A DNA stretch of 16,229 nt from contig JAFGOU010000146.1 of NCBI GenBank assembly GCA_016926315.1, forward strand, positions 1-16,229. Direction: 5' to 3'. The notes beneath the pieces were generated by a model. It worked only from the letters and a program-made list of their open reading frames with translations, ran no database searches and was not told the DNA's origin. Made by a program: the position numbers and the translations under genes. Origin of the DNA: Chitinispirillaceae bacterium. Its GTDB lineage: Bacteria > Fibrobacterota > Chitinivibrionia > Chitinivibrionales > Chitinispirillaceae. Each line of letters starts with the position of its first letter. Positions within the stretch are counted from its first letter, which is position 1. Of the stretch, positions 1-6,895 are shown one piece after another.

Positions 1-804
1 CTTTTCAAGCTCGGCGTTTTTTGAACGGATATCCGACGTCTGCTCCGCTACCTTGCGTTCGAGGTTGATGTTCAGGTCCTGAAGGGTTTCGCTGAGCCGG
101 GCTTTTTCGGCAAGAGTGACGGACAGTTGCTCGTTGAGCTGCTTTGCTTCGTTGTATTGGGCCTGGAGGTTATTATAGGTCTCCTCCATGTGGGCGAGAA
201 TGGCTTTCTGGCTGCGGAAGCGGAAATAAAGGGAATCTTTTATTCGTTGAATAATTCCCGGCAGGGGAGTCCATGTCAGCTGATAGTGACAATAAGGTGA
301 TTCGCTTCGAGCAGCGCACGTTATTTCAGTTATATGTACCTCACGCAGGTTTTTCAATCGGCCCGCTGCGAATGTGCAACCGCGATTAAAATCACAAATC
401 TGGGAAGAATATTTTAACCGATCTTTAGGGGTAAAAAAAACGTCAATAACCCCTCTTGAGGATTCTTTTATAGTCAGCGATATTAATGGGGATATCTTTT
501 TTTTATAAATCCTGGAATAATTTTTTAAAATCATCCGCATCGATGCTATTTTTAAAAACAATAGCGGGAAATATGCAGCTTGATTTTCGGTTAATTCCAT
601 TCCTGCGTCAAATAAATTTCCCCCGCAGGTTTCAAAATTTTTCGCCAGTGCTGACCATGAATGGAGATCAATCCATTCATGGCGATTCTGAAGAATTTCT
701 GCTTTGCTTTCAATCCCTTTAAAAAGAATATCTCTCTTAAATCCATGTTGTTCCGCATATTTTATCAATGCAGAAGAGCTGTAGCACGATGTTTCATTGC
801 GCAT
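1..804 (-). CDS. Sensory/signal-transduction protein, N-terminal part (cut by window edge)
   Basis: An uninterrupted minus-strand frame runs from stop codons at 850-855 to the window edge; the first ATG is at 804. About 268 residues are visible. Residues 1-200 look like a non-catalytic sensory module found at the N-terminus of many bacterial sensor kinases, cyclases and GGDEF proteins: an opening helix pair (SSALIKYAEQHG...ILFKGIES, then HEWIDLHSW) and a later strand with CHYQLTW. From about residue 205 the protein becomes a coiled coil (HMEETYNNLQAQYNEAKQLN) ending in NLERKVAEQTSDI, the linker type that commonly precedes histidine-kinase, cyclase or GGDEF domains. The output domain lies outside the window, so the enzymatic activity is unknown. 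No transmembrane segment or signal peptide is visible, so it is probably cytoplasmic. No good Shine-Dalgarno precedes the ATG. The gene is divergent from the response regulator at 998, which may be a functional partner. Confidence 0.75.
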   Translation of the reverse strand, partial: MRNETSCYSSSALIKYAEQHGFKRDILFKGIESKAEILQNRHEWIDLHSWSALAKNFETCGGNLFDAGMELTENQAAYFPLLFLKIASMRMILKNYSRIYKKKISPLISLTIKESSRGVIDVFFTPKDRLKYSSQICDFNRGCTFAAGRLKNLREVHITEITCAARSESPYCHYQLTWTPLPGIIQRIKDSLYFRFRSQKAILAHMEETYNNLQAQYNEAKQLNEQLSVTLAEKARLSETLQDLNINLERKVAEQTSDIRSKNAELEK

Positions 805-873
805 ACGTGCAATAACCGGCTTCAGATAACGTTTTATTACATCGAGTTTTTATCATCTCGTTTCGGCAACCGG

Positions 874-893
874 ATACCGGCTTTCGCGGGTAT
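874..893. repeat. Fragment of the hairpin found in the MITE copies
   Basis: The 20 bases read ATACCGGC, loop tttc, GCGGGTAT. This is the reverse complement of the left hairpin of the MITE copy at 14985-15140 with one base changed, and the flanking GG upstream also matches. Nothing else of the element is recognisable here. It lies in the 193-bp divergent intergenic region between the sensory gene and the response regulator, so it could be a decayed copy or a solo palindromic unit. Confidence 0.5.
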
Positions 894-932
894 TTCGAAT
901 AGATAGCACCATCCCCGTAAAATAAATATCCC

Positions 933-962
933 TTACCAACCATCTTTTAACGAATGTATATT
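933..962 (+). promoter_or_regulatory. Weak candidate sigma-70 promoter for the 998 regulator
   Basis: A TTACCA hexamer (933-938), an 18-bp spacer and TATATT (957-962) lie about 30 bp before the ATG at 998. The -35 matches only 4 of 6 consensus bases, so this is a tentative call. Confidence 0.3.
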
Positions 963-997
963 TCTTTAAACAAATTTTCCAGCACCGGCGACGATCT

Positions 998-1702
998 ATG
1001 ACCGATTTTGCCAACACAACGCTCTCGCAATTCAAATCCAAGGTCAACCTGCTCATTGTCGACGACGATCGCCACATCCTGAAATCACTTGAGAGTAACT
1101 TTACATCCCCTTTATTTAAAATAACTTGCGTCGACTCATTCAACGAGGCGCTTTCATCCGCTCAAAATCACGGCGCACACTGGCACTGCTGGATTCTGGA
1201 CATCGATCTGGGCGAAAACCGGTCAGGTCTTGAAATCATGAAGGCCACGCCGCGCTTCCCTTTTGTGATCGTGCTTTCGGGGTTGCAGTCCATGCGCATT
1301 GCGGCCGAAGCGGTCAAGCAGGGGGCACTTGCGGTATTTGACAAAAATCCCGACGCCTTGGAACGGCTGTATAACGAGACCTGCAAAACCGCTGCCTTGG
1401 GGTATCTTCTAGGCGGCAAACAGACGCAGTACCTGCCGGTATACCGCCTCCTTGCCGCTTCCCTCATCACCTCGATCGAGGAGTGGGCGGAAAAAGCGTG
1501 CATTTCACTGCGGCAGCTTCACCGGATTGCTGAAATGCATCCGGTCGATACTCCAAAAGCGTCACTCTCGCTTTTTTACGGTATATATTATCAGTTGTTC
1601 AAAGGGCGCTCACTGACATCTCGAAAACAGCCGCCAGGAGTTGAACCCTCTCACCTTGATTTCTTTTCTGACTGCCTGTCCTATTGCAGCAACCATTTCT
1701 GA
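998..1702 (+). CDS. CheY-like response regulator with putative AraC-like C-terminal helix-turn-helix
   Basis: The protein has 234 residues. A receiver domain spans about 16-135: acidic pocket D22-D24 (LLIVDDD), probable phosphoacceptor D68 (WILDIDLG), S94 in the conserved Thr/Ser position (VIVLSG) and K116 (VFDK). The C-terminal part, about 150-205, has a helix-turn-helix-like stretch (SIEEWAEKACISLRQLHRI, then TPKASLSL) resembling one half of an AraC-type DNA-binding domain. The protein therefore probably binds DNA, though a single HTH is less than the usual pair. The ATG at 998 follows a weak candidate promoter and has no clear Shine-Dalgarno. No cognate kinase is adjacent on the same strand; the divergent sensory protein ending at 804 is the nearest candidate. 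The receiver call is firm and the DNA-binding call is inferred. Confidence 0.8.
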   Translation: MTDFANTTLSQFKSKVNLLIVDDDRHILKSLESNFTSPLFKITCVDSFNEALSSAQNHGAHWHCWILDIDLGENRSGLEIMKATPRFPFVIVLSGLQSMRIAAEAVKQGALAVFDKNPDALERLYNETCKTAALGYLLGGKQTQYLPVYRLLAASLITSIEEWAEKACISLRQLHRIAEMHPVDTPKASLSLFYGIYYQLFKGRSLTSRKQPPGVEPSHLDFFSDCLSYCSNHF

Positions 1703-1866
1703 TTTAAAAAAACGCTGGAGGCGAGGTCGATTTTTTCTTCAGGAGAAGAAAGATTTCCTGATCATATCAACCCGCCTCGCATCGTTTCCAGACCTGTATG
1801 ATCAAGGTCTTTTCCACAGGCTCACCGGTTGAATACATCCCGATCTGAAGGGGAGAAAAAAAAATG

Positions 1867-1895
1867 TTGCATTTCTGTGATCTACCGTGTATATT
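1867..1895 (+). promoter_or_regulatory. Candidate sigma-70 promoter for a small RNA
   Basis: TTGCAT (1867-1872), a 17-bp spacer and TATATT (1890-1895) give a good housekeeping-type promoter with optimal spacing. A start near 1902 would lead within about 70 nt into a strong intrinsic terminator, with no convincing coding sequence between. Confidence 0.5.
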
Positions 1896-1901
1896 AGTAC
1901 T

Positions 1902-1971
1902 ACCTACATGCCTCACCGCATGTTCTCTGTTGGGGAGAAGCTCCCGACGCCCGTCGGTCTTCTCCCTTTTT
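1902..1971 (+). ncRNA. Candidate small RNA with two stem-loops
   Basis: The predicted transcript would begin near 1902. It carries a 5-bp hairpin, CATGC-ctcacc-GCATG (1907-1922), a short pyrimidine-rich single-stranded linker (ttctctgtt), and then the terminator hairpin with a U-tail. Promoter, compact structured body and terminator together are the usual layout of an intergenic regulatory RNA. I do not recognise the family. The alternative is that the terminator only serves upstream transcription from the regulator gene ending at 1702. Confidence 0.4.
1933..1971 (+). terminator. Strong rho-independent terminator
   Basis: GGGAGAAG (1933-1940) pairs with CTTCTCCC (1959-1966). An inner stem, CCGAC/GTCGG, continues it with only a small internal loop, and the hairpin is followed directly by TTTTTATTTAT. 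It ends plus-strand transcription from the small-RNA promoter and possibly from the response-regulator gene. Confidence 0.85.
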
Positions 1972-2038
1972 ATTTATGGCGCGGGAGGCAGCTTTGAAAA
2001 AATCCGAAATTCGAAACGAAATCATGACAGGAATTAAT

Positions 2039-2083
2039 ATACTCCAATAATCGCGCGGAAAAAATGACGTCGATGTCAGTTTT
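2039..2083. repeat. Palindromic intergenic motif, copy 1
   Basis: ATACTCC at 2039-2045 is followed after 14 bases by AAAAATGACGTC and GATGTCAGTTTT (2060-2083). The core TGACGTCGATGTCA matches its own reverse complement at 12 of 14 positions. A second copy, with the same 21-bp offset between ATACTCC and the core, lies at 6377-6421; the 24-bp cores differ at one base. The form suggests a binding site for a dimeric regulator, but no known operator is recognised. Confidence 0.55.
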
Positions 2084-2202
2084 GGGGATGCTACGTTCTG
2101 CGAAATGGCCTCGCGTCACAGCCAGTGATTTTTATGACAGGACCCTTGACAATTGATTAAAGTTGCGCCGGTTGGGTAGCAATTCTCGTGATGAGGCACG
2201 AT

Positions 2203-2235
2203 AAAAAAAGCCGGGATAATTAAAGGTATCCCGGC
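2203..2235 (-). terminator. Rho-independent terminator of the beta-helix gene
   Basis: GCCGGGATA (2210-2218) pairs perfectly with TATCCCGGC (2227-2235). Read on the minus strand, the hairpin is followed by seven T residues (plus-strand A-run 2203-2209). It starts 21 bp after the stop codon of the gene at 2257-4149. Confidence 0.92.
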
Positions 2236-2256
2236 CTGAACGGGGTGAACCAGCAG

Positions 2257-4149
2257 TTAATCATCAAGTAATCCATCTACCAGAACATTTGCGACATGAA
2301 CATGCGATTGAAAACTGGTCGAACCATGCGAGACGCCGGTAGCATTATGAGAAACATTAAGCAATGGCAATCCAGTTGAGTTTATCAGGTTGAAGGTGAA
2401 AGTATTGTCCAGCACGGTAATGTTGGAGAAATTGTTTGCGTGAATACCCATATTGCAATTAACCGACAGAATCCCGGAGGTATTACCTCGCGCCGATGCA
2501 TTTGAACCCATTGGCGTTGTCTGCCAGTGAAAAGGTGTGGTTCCAAGGCAAAGGCAGATTTGGTATACTGCACGAGTCCCTGTCCATATTGTATTCGAGT
2601 TAATGGATGAACCCTGAAAATCAGCGTTATCAAGGTTCTGGGCAATACATATCGCGGCTCGAGCGGTGTTCCCGGAATTCAGAATAGTATTGTTGATAAT
2701 ATCGGAATTCTGTATTATTGAGGAAAAACCGAAAAGTATAATCGGCACATCCGTTGCATCGAAAACCGTATTGCCCGAAATCGTGGTATTTTCAGAGGCG
2801 CAGGATATGCCGTCAGACCATGGCCAGGGGGATGAACCGGTATAGGTGGTGTTGTAGCAGGTAATTACATTATTCAGGATACTAACATTGAGCGCAGCAG
2901 GAACCCCTTCGCCTTCTCCTTGAGAAAAAATGGTGGTCCATCCCATGGTTTCATCCAGTCTGCACCCGATAACCGAGGTGCCATCACCACCCAATATATG
3001 CACGTTACCTGACAAACATTGCCCTATAGCGTTATCAAGGGTCCGGTTCAGTCGTGAATCCTGTCCATCCAGCCAGATGTTTTCAAGGCGCGCTCCGCTT
3101 TCGAGCCTGACCAGATACCAGTTCGGTGTTGCCGCCCTTCTCACCAGACGGGCCATGGCGGCGTATTTTTGAGGGGTAATGGTTCCATCCTGATAGGTCC
3201 TTAAGGTTTTTCCTGCAGTAATTAGTAATGTTTCGTCAAGATATATAACCTGTCCGCGACTGATTTCTATTATGGTATTATCGGGCCGGCTGGCAATAAA
3301 CTGCTGCAAGGTCAGATGTCCTGCGGGGTCAAAACGCTCGGTACCGGGATGCGGTGCGGGAAGCGTAACGTCAGGCGCAAGCGGCAGTTGCTCGTTGCTC
3401 CAGCCATACGATTCCCCATTGGCGATTTGATTGATCTTGCCATTAAATTCCGAGCTGTTTATACAACCAGCAATGAGGGTTGTCAATGGAACACCGGAAT
3501 TCAACTGGTCGCTCCAATAATCGAAACCGCCTTGATCGGGCTCCCTGTTGAGCAATGCCCTGTATACGGTTACGATTTGTTCTCCAGGAGTATAGTTCAT
3601 ATTCTGATACTCGGCGCTGGTAAAAAAGGCGTTTGCCGCATCCCTGAGCGACGCTGCCGTGCAGCCGTTAGTTTTAAAATGATTAATCCAACCCTGCCAG
3701 CCGGCTTGATCCGGAGCCCTGCCCAGGGCCTCGGAATACAGTTTTGCGATATATTGGTTTGGAATGAAATAGACGTACCTGAGGTTACTCCATGATTGCC
3801 CGAACAAATAGGTGTTTGTGCTCCCCATCTGCCAAACCATGGAATACGTTCCTTTTTCGCCTGGCGCCGTTATATCAAACGCAAAAGTGAAAGTATAATT
3901 GCGCCGAACCGTTCTGTTTACATATACCCTGTTAACTCCCCAAAACTGGGTGCCTTTACTCGGATATAGCCACACTTGATTTGCATACCAGGTGTCTCCC
4001 GTATTTTTTACCGTAACTTCAATCCTTGCGGTAGAACCGGGATTGATATACACCGGAATGGAGGTGCTAACGATTTCCGCATTCATCGCCGCAAAAGAAC
4101 TGCCGATGAAAAATAACATTGCTATCGGAGTCAGAGTTTTTAAATCCAT
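2257..4149 (-). CDS. Secreted protein: Ig-like + DUF4214 + right-handed parallel beta-helix
   Basis: The protein has 630 residues. A signal peptide covers about 1-21 (hydrophobic MLFFIGSSFAA). Residues about 25-115 form a beta-rich Ig-like module (VEVTVKNTGDTW-type start, ending GTYSMVWQM) similar to the NBR1-like Ig fold. Residues about 130-245 hold two DUF4214 units (YSEALGRAPDQAGWQGW and YRALLNREPDQGGFDYW). From about 285 to the end is an Asn/Ile/Gly-rich run with SDGIS and NNTI/NTV turns, as in pectate-lyase-like parallel beta-helices. Such proteins bind or cleave polysaccharides or act as surface adhesins; I see no diagnostic catalytic set. AAAGGA lies 7 bp before the ATG. The gene follows the protease gene by 60 bp with no terminator between, so the two are probably cotranscribed, and it is closed by the terminator at 2203-2235. 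No sorting or anchor domain is seen at the C-terminus. Confidence 0.85.
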   Translation of the reverse strand: MDLKTLTPIAMLFFIGSSFAAMNAEIVSTSIPVYINPGSTARIEVTVKNTGDTWYANQVWLYPSKGTQFWGVNRVYVNRTVRRNYTFTFAFDITAPGEKGTYSMVWQMGSTNTYLFGQSWSNLRYVYFIPNQYIAKLYSEALGRAPDQAGWQGWINHFKTNGCTAASLRDAANAFFTSAEYQNMNYTPGEQIVTVYRALLNREPDQGGFDYWSDQLNSGVPLTTLIAGCINSSEFNGKINQIANGESYGWSNEQLPLAPDVTLPAPHPGTERFDPAGHLTLQQFIASRPDNTIIEISRGQVIYLDETLLITAGKTLRTYQDGTITPQKYAAMARLVRRAATPNWYLVRLESGARLENIWLDGQDSRLNRTLDNAIGQCLSGNVHILGGDGTSVIGCRLDETMGWTTIFSQGEGEGVPAALNVSILNNVITCYNTTYTGSSPWPWSDGISCASENTTISGNTVFDATDVPIILFGFSSIIQNSDIINNTILNSGNTARAAICIAQNLDNADFQGSSINSNTIWTGTRAVYQICLCLGTTPFHWQTTPMGSNASARGNTSGILSVNCNMGIHANNFSNITVLDNTFTFNLINSTGLPLLNVSHNATGVSHGSTSFQSHVHVANVLVDGLLDD

Positions 4150-4209
4150 AATGTTTTCCTTTCGATTATAGGTATTGATAAAACCGGCATAAATGAATTG
4201 TTAAAAAAG

Positions 4210-6135
4210 CTATTTTCTATTCAGGCACTCACCGACATAATATTTACCATAACTCCCACCCCATGTATTGGGCGCTATCCATCTCCCGGAACCCGATCCC
4301 CAGAATCCGGTTCCCGTTGAAATCGTTACGTGAAAGGAGTTGTCCCCTTCTAGATATCCCAAATCCGTCATTCCATCGCCGTTGAAATCCGCCGGGAAAT
4401 AATTGTTTTTCAGGTTTCCAAATCCATTCGGGCCAATCCACTGTCCTGAGCCTGATTTGCCAAAACTGTTGCCGTTTGATAAGGTTATATGTGTGGAGTT
4501 ATTACCCGGGTCAAAAAACATCAGGTCCGCTTTTGCATCGTTGTTAAAATACCCGACATAGTAACTGCCATAACTTCCCCCGAATGTATTCGATACTATC
4601 CACCTGCCGGAGCCCGGTCCCCAGAATCCGGTTCCTGTTGAGAGTGTTACGTGAAATGAGTTATCCCCTTCAAGATATCCCAAATCCGTCATTCCATCGC
4701 CGTTATAATCCGCGGGGAAATAATTGTTTTTCAGGTTTCCAAATCCATTCGGGGTAATCCATTGTCCTGAACCTGGCCCACTAAAGCTGTTCCCCGTTGA
4801 GGTGGTCACATGGATAGTATTATTCGCCGGTTCGAAAAAGAGCAAATCCGCGCGATAGTCCCCGTTAAAATCCCCGACATAGTAGCTGCCATAGCTCCCA
4901 CCGAAGGAATACGGCGAAATCCATCTCCCGGAACCTAATCCCCCAAAACCGGTCCCGGTCCCTATGGTTACCATGAATGAATTATCGCTATGGAGATAGC
5001 CCAAATCGGTAATACCGTCGCCATTAAAATCCGCAGGGAAATAATTGTTTTTTAAATTATACTGGTTCGGCCCGATCCACTGCCCAGAACCTGGTCCTCC
5101 AAAACCTGTTCCCGTCGAGGTCGTCATATGAATGGAATTGTTTGCCGGTTCAAAGAACATCAAATCACTCTTATAGTCTTTGTTAAATCCTTTTACTCTT
5201 GAATTAGTTAAATACGTTTTATAACCAGTCGTTACGGTTACTCCGGTAACCGCGAATGGCATGGCTATTTTTGAATTGTATGACAGATGAAATATTCCAT
5301 CTCCGCCATGTGCATTCACACCGTGGGAATTCTGGACAATCCAAACGCCAAGTGAATTGTCGTATCCGATAATAGTCACGACATGATCATCTGGGTCTCT
5401 GCTGCACGTTATATTATTTGCATTATAGAAGTCATCTCGCCAACCCATTACCACTACGACAGCGTAGCCATCCGCAAGCGATGCCTTGATTTTTTCAGGA
5501 TCGACCGCTTGTATTGCTGATGAAATAAGAGCTGCGGCTCCGCCTGCAAGCCCTAAAAAATATGAACTCTGGTTAAGGATTTCATTAGAGTAACTTGACT
5601 TGCAGGATTTATAGTCCGTAAGTATTGAAAAAGCATTGCTCGTCATTACGCATTGATCATTCGTATGGTCAATCTGAGGTATGTTGTTTGTTGCAGTGTC
5701 AACCACCAAAATCATCCCGCTTTTCAATTGCTTCAATACGTCGTCTGGCCATCTCCCAGAACAATCCCAATGCATGCAGCTCAAGGCCTGTGACACTGAA
5801 TGGTTTACGCGAGAATCCTTATACCGCAGATTATTTTCATTTGTCAACAGCTTTTTTAATGCCCAATCCATACCGGTAACGCACGCATTGGTGTGACATG
5901 ATCCACATGGTCCTTGAGATTTAATGCATACCGGGAAAAGATAGGTTTGCCTGAGGTCTACGCGGTCGGGTAACGGCGCCCGCTTTGATAATCCGGAGGG
6001 GTAGATATCGGTTGTTCCGCAATACTCTACAAGCGTTTCCCCGGTCAATGGGGGCAGTGACTGCGCGTGTAAAAGGCTTATCATCATGCATCCGGCAAAA
6101 AATACCTTGATACGATAATATCCCATGTTTTTCAT
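4210..6135 (-). CDS. Secreted papain-family (C1) cysteine protease with VCBS/FG-GAP-like repeats
   Basis: The protein has 641 residues. A signal peptide covers about 1-25 (VFFAGCMMISLLHAQS). The C1 peptidase domain, about 55-300, shows the oxyanion Gln (Q74) and nucleophile C80 in SQGPCGSCH, the catalytic His at about 250 (DDHVVTIIGYD) and the Asn at about 268 (WIVQNSHG). Papain has Trp where His follows both Cys and Asn-Ser here. Additional Cys residues could form disulfides. From about residue 320 to the end are six Ca-binding-like motifs of the DFNGDGMTDL type, about 53 residues apart, as in VCBS/FG-GAP beta-propellers. They are arranged as three 107-residue pairs. The chain stops early in what would be the next repeat (YYVGECLNRK). 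The ATG follows AAGGGAAG at 4 bp. Likely role: extracellular proteolysis with a repeat domain for binding. It is the first gene of a probable two-gene unit. Confidence 0.9.
   Translation of the reverse strand: MKNMGYYRIKVFFAGCMMISLLHAQSLPPLTGETLVEYCGTTDIYPSGLSKRAPLPDRVDLRQTYLFPVCIKSQGPCGSCHTNACVTGMDWALKKLLTNENNLRYKDSRVNHSVSQALSCMHWDCSGRWPDDVLKQLKSGMILVVDTATNNIPQIDHTNDQCVMTSNAFSILTDYKSCKSSYSNEILNQSSYFLGLAGGAAALISSAIQAVDPEKIKASLADGYAVVVVMGWRDDFYNANNITCSRDPDDHVVTIIGYDNSLGVWIVQNSHGVNAHGGDGIFHLSYNSKIAMPFAVTGVTVTTGYKTYLTNSRVKGFNKDYKSDLMFFEPANNSIHMTTSTGTGFGGPGSGQWIGPNQYNLKNNYFPADFNGDGITDLGYLHSDNSFMVTIGTGTGFGGLGSGRWISPYSFGGSYGSYYVGDFNGDYRADLLFFEPANNTIHVTTSTGNSFSGPGSGQWITPNGFGNLKNNYFPADYNGDGMTDLGYLEGDNSFHVTLSTGTGFWGPGSGRWIVSNTFGGSYGSYYVGYFNNDAKADLMFFDPGNNSTHITLSNGNSFGKSGSGQWIGPNGFGNLKNNYFPADFNGDGMTDLGYLEGDNSFHVTISTGTGFWGSGSGRWIAPNTWGGSYGKYYVGECLNRK
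4220..5182. repeat. Three tandem 321-bp repeats inside the protease gene
   Basis: Matching points lie exactly 321 bp apart: the ccatcgcc/ccgtcgcc codons for the NGDG motif fall at 4373, 4694 and 5015. Each unit encodes 107 residues made of two related 53-54-residue blades, one with DLMFFEP and GSGQWI, the other with DLGYLEGDNSF and GSGRWI. The two C-terminal units are nearly identical in DNA over long runs, which suggests recent unit duplication. Boundaries are approximate. Confidence 0.85.
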
Positions 6136-6376
6136 GGTGCTTCCCTTTCCTGCGAAGGCGATTCCAGCCTGCCGCGATATGGTGTATTCTTCAGGCAGAT
6201 ACGTTTTGATTTAGATTGGTTTTACAGGCACTGCTTCGCACGTTGCGCTCCGCCCGACTGTTTGTACTGCACCTGATTCACGATCGTTGCTTCGACATCT
6301 AACAATGTTCAATGGCTTATTGCATACCAGGTCTCTCCTTCTGTTGGTGGTTTTTGATCGTACTGACCATCGTAAA

Positions 6377-6421
6377 ATACTCCCGAAGGCGGCTAACAAA
6401 AATGACGTCTATGTCAGTTTT
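6377..6421. repeat. Palindromic intergenic motif, copy 2
   Basis: ATACTCC (6377-6383) and, 21 bp from its start, AAAAATGACGTC plus TATGTCAGTTTT (6398-6421). The core is identical to copy 1 (2060-2083) at 23 of 24 bases, while the 14 bases between the two conserved blocks are mostly different. This copy lies about 240 bp upstream of the protease start codon. Confidence 0.55.
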
Positions 6422-6593
6422 AACAGATACAATCACCGGTGAGCGATCATTAACAAAGCGACTCCCGAAGCTGCCATGCACTAAGTCATAAACGTTTTTG
6501 ATTAGTCAGGGACCATTATTCAAGGCCGCGCCATAGAATGTAATTGCGAGATTTTCTCATCCCGACATCATTCCGACGTATTCCCGTATTCAG

Positions 6594-6611
6594 CCGATAA
6601 ACTGCCATTTT
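6594..6611. repeat. Isolated copy of the LytTR-like motif
   Basis: CCGATAAACTGCCATTTT matches the first unit of the phased array (6845-6862) at 16 of 18 bases. On the minus strand it reads GCAGTTTAT, close to the LytTR-type site pattern [TA][AC][CA]GTTN[AG][TG]. It lies 251 bp from the first unit. Confidence 0.4.
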
Positions 6612-6666
6612 CAGGGGATGAGCCATCTCAGGTATTTGAACGGGTTATTGGGTAAGATCTCTGCCT

Positions 6667-6696
6667 CGCCGGCGCGATGTATATATCGCGCCGGCG
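6667..6696. other. Perfect GC-rich 12-bp hairpin
   Basis: CGCCGGCGCGAT (6667-6678) pairs perfectly with ATCGCGCCGGCG (6685-6696) around a 6-base loop (gtatat). No T-run follows on either strand, so it is not a classical intrinsic terminator. It may end transcription from the LytTR operon without a U-tail, act as an RNA-stability element, or be a protein-binding palindrome. Confidence 0.6.
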
Positions 6697-6844
6697 TTAC
6701 CCCTACGTGCCTCTGTATTTTAATCACTTTATTGGAATTATTGCGATTACGACAGTCTTCCTGAGAGTTTTTTCATCGATACCATTCACAGGTGTTGCCA
6801 ATGATGATAAATAAGATGGCGGCAGCTATTGTTCCGCGTACTAT

Positions 6845-6895
6845 CCGATAAACTCCCGTTTTAAGACCATAAACCGCCGTTTTTCGGGGGTAAAC
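6845..6895. promoter_or_regulatory. Three 21-bp-phased direct repeats, candidate LytTR binding array
   Basis: The hexamers ATAAAC (6848-6853), ATAAAC (6869-6874) and GTAAAC (6890-6895) start exactly 21 bp apart, two helical turns. The first two share a longer block, ATAAAC-(2 bases)-CCGTTTT. On the minus strand the cores read GGAGTTTAT, GCGGTTTAT and GTAGTTTAC. LytTR regulators are known to bind direct repeats with GTTNA-type cores about 21 bp apart on one DNA face. The array lies about 50 bp past the stop codon of the LytTR regulator gene, so the target promoter is unclear. Confidence 0.4.

Larger units (their letters stand above)
1703..2256. other. Gene-free stretch between the regulator and the beta-helix gene
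   Basis: This 554-bp convergent intergenic region holds no convincing protein gene. Listed separately are a promoter, a possible small RNA with terminator (1867-1971), one copy of a palindromic motif (2039-2083) and the intrinsic terminator of the minus-strand gene (2203-2235). A small hairpin, TTTCTTC-agga-GAAGAAA, lies near 1735-1752 just past the regulator gene but has no adjacent T-run. Confidence 0.6.

Noticed and set aside
853..1143. 96-codon minus-strand frame over the start of the response regulator
   Set aside because: It overlaps the receiver domain on the opposite strand and ends in the hairpin fragment; no features support it.
1864..2037. 57-codon plus-strand frame after GGGGAG and an A-run, with a lipobox-like start
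   Set aside because: It runs straight through the strong terminator hairpin, and its second half is low in coding character. A small peptide cannot be fully excluded.
2146..2151. Perfect TTGACA as a plus-strand -35 box
   Set aside because: No acceptable -10 hexamer lies 15-19 bp downstream.
3316..3795. 159-codon plus-strand frame opposite the beta-helix gene
   Set aside because: It is antisense to a protein with clear DUF4214 domains and shows no domain, ribosome site or promoter of its own.
6200..6330. Possible riboswitch (c-di-GMP-like GCGCAA..GCGAAGC string) in the protease leader
   Set aside because: The spacing and paired elements of the GEMM consensus are not present; only short words match.
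6211..6399. 62-codon minus-strand frame upstream of the protease gene
   Set aside because: It has a TTG start with no ribosome binding site and no recognisable features; the product is Arg-rich, as expected from non-coding DNA.
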